From NCBI GenBank assembly GCA_039933785.1, contig JBDTNL010000083.1:1-14808 (forward strand): DNA of 14,808 nucleotides. Reading direction: 5' to 3'. Below, one piece after another: positions 12,953 to 14,808 of the stretch (positions are counted from its first letter, which is position 1; each line of letters begins with the position of its first letter). Both the position numbers and the translations under genes were made by a program. A model generated the notes under the pieces. It searched no databases, had not been told where the DNA came from, and saw nothing but the letters and a program-made list of their open reading frames with translations. Origin of the DNA: JBDTNL01 sp039933785. GTDB taxonomy: Bacteria; Acidobacteriota; Thermoanaerobaculia; Multivoradales; JAGPDF01.

Positions 12953-14808
12953 ATGAATGCCCGCCGCGCGACCCTCGTCCTCTGCCTCGCCGCCGGCGTC
13001 GCCGCTCAGGTATTCGCCGCGCCGGCGCACTACGCCATCCATGCCACTACCGACGCGATCCATGTCGACGGCAAGCTCGACGAAGGAGTCTGGCAGGCAC
13101 CCCCCACATTCACTCTGAACTACGAGACTGACCCAGGCGACAACATCCCAGCTCCGGTGCGAACCGAGGTCTGGATCACCTTCGACCAGGGGCGCCTCTA
13201 TGCCGCGGTGCGCGCCGAGGACCCGGAGCCGGCGAAGATCCGCGCGCGCTACTCCGATCGCGACACGCAGGCCGGCGACGATTCGTTCGTCCTCGTGCTC
13301 GATACTTTCAACGATCAGCGCCGCGCCTTCGAATTCTTCGTCAATCCCTTCGGTGTACAGACCGACGCCACGATGAACGACGTCACCGGCAACGAAGACA
13401 CCTCGTGGGACGCGATTTGGGCCTCGGCGGCGAGGATCACGGCCACGGGATGGGAAGCGGAGATCGCCATTCCATTCTCCTCGTTGCGCTTCCCGCGCAG
13501 CAGCGGCCCCCAGACTTGGGGGCTCGATGCGCTGCGGCTCTACCCCCGCGACCGCTTGCACCGCCTGGCCGAACACGCGTTGCCGCGCGGGCGCAGCTGT
13601 TACCTTTGCCACGAGTCCAAGCTCGAGGGCTTCGCTGGGATTACCCCCGGGCGCAACCTCGAGTTTGACCCGACGCTTACCGCGAACCGAACGGACTCGC
13701 GGCCGAACGACGACCTCGAACAGGACTACGACCACCACGCGAAGGTCGATCCCGGGCTCACCGTGCGCTGGGGCGTCACTCCGGGCATGACCCTCAACGC
13801 GGCGCTCAACCCAGACTTCTCGCAGGTCGAGGCCGACGCGGCCCAGCTTTCGGTGAATACCCAATTCGCACTGTTCTACCCCGAGAAACGACCTCTGTTT
13901 TTGGAAGGCGCCGACCTCTTCGACACCAAGATCAATGCCGTCTACACCCGCGACATTGCCGATCCTTCCTGGGGGCTGAAGCTCACCGGCAAGGAAGGCA
14001 AGAACGCGATGGGCGTAATCGTGGCGCGCGACCAATCGACGAATCTGCTCTTCCCCTCGAGTCAGGGCAGCTCGCTCGGCACGCTCGATCAGTCCAACAC
14101 CTCGACCGTGCTGCGCTATCGCCGCGACATCGCCGGCACCTCGGCGGCACTCGGCGGCCTGTTTACCAGCCGCGAGGGCGACGGGTACCACAATCGCGTG
14201 GCTGGAATCGACACGCTATTCAACGGCGACGAGCACACGCTGATTCGTATCGAGGCCCTGGGGTCAAACACTCTCTATCCGCAATCGATTCGCGCGCGCT
14301 TCGGTCAGCCGGGCGGCGAGCTCTCGGGCTACGCCTTGCGGGCCGCCTGGCATCGGACCACGCGCGACTGGACGGTGCACTTCGATTACAACGACGTCGG
14401 CCCCAACTTCCGCGCCGACCTCGGCTTCATCCCGCAGGTCGACTACCGCAAGGCCTACGCTTTCGCCGAACGCAACTTCTACGGCGATGCCGGCGGCGCC
14501 AAGCACTGGTATAGCCAGTGGGTTTGGGGCACCGAGACCACCGGGACCTATGACAGCCACGGCAATCCCCTGCAGACGCAACTCTCGCCCTACTTCTATT
14601 TCAACGGTCCTCGCCAGTTGTTCGTGACCGCGTACCTCGGTCTCGGTCCGAGCTGGTATCAGGGCGTCCGCTTCGATCGCACGTTCGTCGTTTGGGTGTC
14701 GCACATCCAGGCGTTTCCCGATCTCTATGCCGGGCTCGAGGGGCGGATTGGCCAGGAGATCGACTACGCGAATACCCGGCAGGGCAATCTGGTGAGTCTG
14801 AAACCCAG
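12953..14808 (+). CDS. DUF5916 outer-membrane protein with N-terminal CBM9-like domain (3' end outside window)
   Basis: An open frame of at least 618 codons that runs off the window end. It has a signal peptide (residues 1-22, ending 'VFAA'). A carbohydrate-binding family 9-like domain (about 30-210) has 'IHVDGKLDEGVWQ', 'VWITFDQGRLYAAVRAED', 'DDSFVLVLDTF' and 'GWEAEIAIPFSSLRF'. The DUF5916 barrel-like region contains 'NPDFSQVEADAAQ', 'FALFYPEKRPLFLEGADLF', 'WGLKLTGKEGKNAMGV' and 'FRADLGFIPQVDY'. It is probably in the outer membrane; its function is unknown, although the N-terminal domain resembles sugar-binding modules. Between the two regions lies C216-Y-L-C219-H220, formally a c-type haem motif, where relatives as I recall them have CxLCQ. 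The ATG at 12953 is preceded by only a weak purine-rich site (TAAGAGA). It follows the transporter by 78 bp on the same strand. Confidence 0.87.
   Translation, partial: MNARRATLVLCLAAGVAAQVFAAPAHYAIHATTDAIHVDGKLDEGVWQAPPTFTLNYETDPGDNIPAPVRTEVWITFDQGRLYAAVRAEDPEPAKIRARYSDRDTQAGDDSFVLVLDTFNDQRRAFEFFVNPFGVQTDATMNDVTGNEDTSWDAIWASAARITATGWEAEIAIPFSSLRFPRSSGPQTWGLDALRLYPRDRLHRLAEHALPRGRSCYLCHESKLEGFAGITPGRNLEFDPTLTANRTDSRPNDDLEQDYDHHAKVDPGLTVRWGVTPGMTLNAALNPDFSQVEADAAQLSVNTQFALFYPEKRPLFLEGADLFDTKINAVYTRDIADPSWGLKLTGKEGKNAMGVIVARDQSTNLLFPSSQGSSLGTLDQSNTSTVLRYRRDIAGTSAALGGLFTSREGDGYHNRVAGIDTLFNGDEHTLIRIEALGSNTLYPQSIRARFGQPGGELSGYALRAAWHRTTRDWTVHFDYNDVGPNFRADLGFIPQVDYRKAYAFAERNFYGDAGGAKHWYSQWVWGTETTGTYDSHGNPLQTQLSPYFYFNGPRQLFVTAYLGLGPSWYQGVRFDRTFVVWVSHIQAFPDLYAGLEGRIGQEIDYANTRQGNLVSLKP

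Noticed and set aside
12638..14191. Long minus-strand open frame (517 codons) opposite the transporter and DUF5916 genes
   Set aside because: It is antisense to two genes with clear family signatures, has an Arg/Glu/Gly/Val-biased composition with no domain, and arises from the high-GC third-position bias of the real genes.
1..14808. CRISPR arrays, insertion sequences, prophage or defence genes
   Set aside because: No regularly spaced repeats, transposase or recombinase motifs, or phage genes were seen on either strand. The tRNA has no attachment-site duplication that I could find within the window.

Overview
The window is high-GC DNA from a Gram-negative (diderm) bacterium. It encodes an Omp85-type outer-membrane barrel protein, a DUF5916-type outer-membrane protein, and a secreted repeat protein whose C-terminal domain carries the 'PCRxxDxR ... 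DVNGYF' signature. That domain and the DUF5916 protein are, from memory, abundant in Acidobacteriota (Thermoanaerobaculia and relatives) and in some Myxococcota-like lineages. I therefore favour an acidobacterial-type chromosome, but the window has no rRNA or other decisive marker.

Layout, left to right. 9-1715 (-) is an Omp85/BamA-TamA-like barrel with a POTRA-like segment. It is divergent from 1781-2212 (+), a stand-alone NFACT-R (DUF814) RNA-binding domain, which overlaps tail to tail by 8 bp with 2205-2870 (-), an exported cupin. Then come about 430 bp with no conventional gene. They hold a near-perfect Shine-Dalgarno sequence, a 14-codon open reading frame, a compact multihelix RNA fold, a strong intrinsic terminator and a 13-bp tandem repeat. 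All of this lies directly upstream of an RNase E/G gene (3300-5045, +), followed after 75 bp by a PaaZ/BoxD-type CoA-semialdehyde dehydrogenase (5121-6692, +). A convergent membrane protein with a spermidine-synthase-like SAM domain (6718-9123, -) follows. Next are tRNA-Asn(GTT) with a clear sigma70-type promoter (9386-9526, +), a secreted five-repeat protein (9560-11551, -), a divergent MFS transporter (11636-12874, +), and a DUF5916 protein cut by the window end (12953-14808, +).

The window is mostly a mosaic of single genes and short pairs rather than one pathway. Two genes concern RNA or translation: the NFACT-R protein (ribosome-associated quality-control fold) and RNase E/G. Three concern the envelope: the Omp85 protein, the repeat protein and the DUF5916 protein.

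The best candidate for an undescribed element is the leader/ncRNA locus at 3054-3268. It combines a micro-ORF, a four-arm RNA closed by an 8-bp helix, and a 13-bp-stem terminator upstream of the main RNA-degradation nuclease. This could be an independent small RNA or an attenuating leader of the RNase gene; the sequence alone does not decide. I found no CRISPR array, insertion sequence, prophage or defence system.
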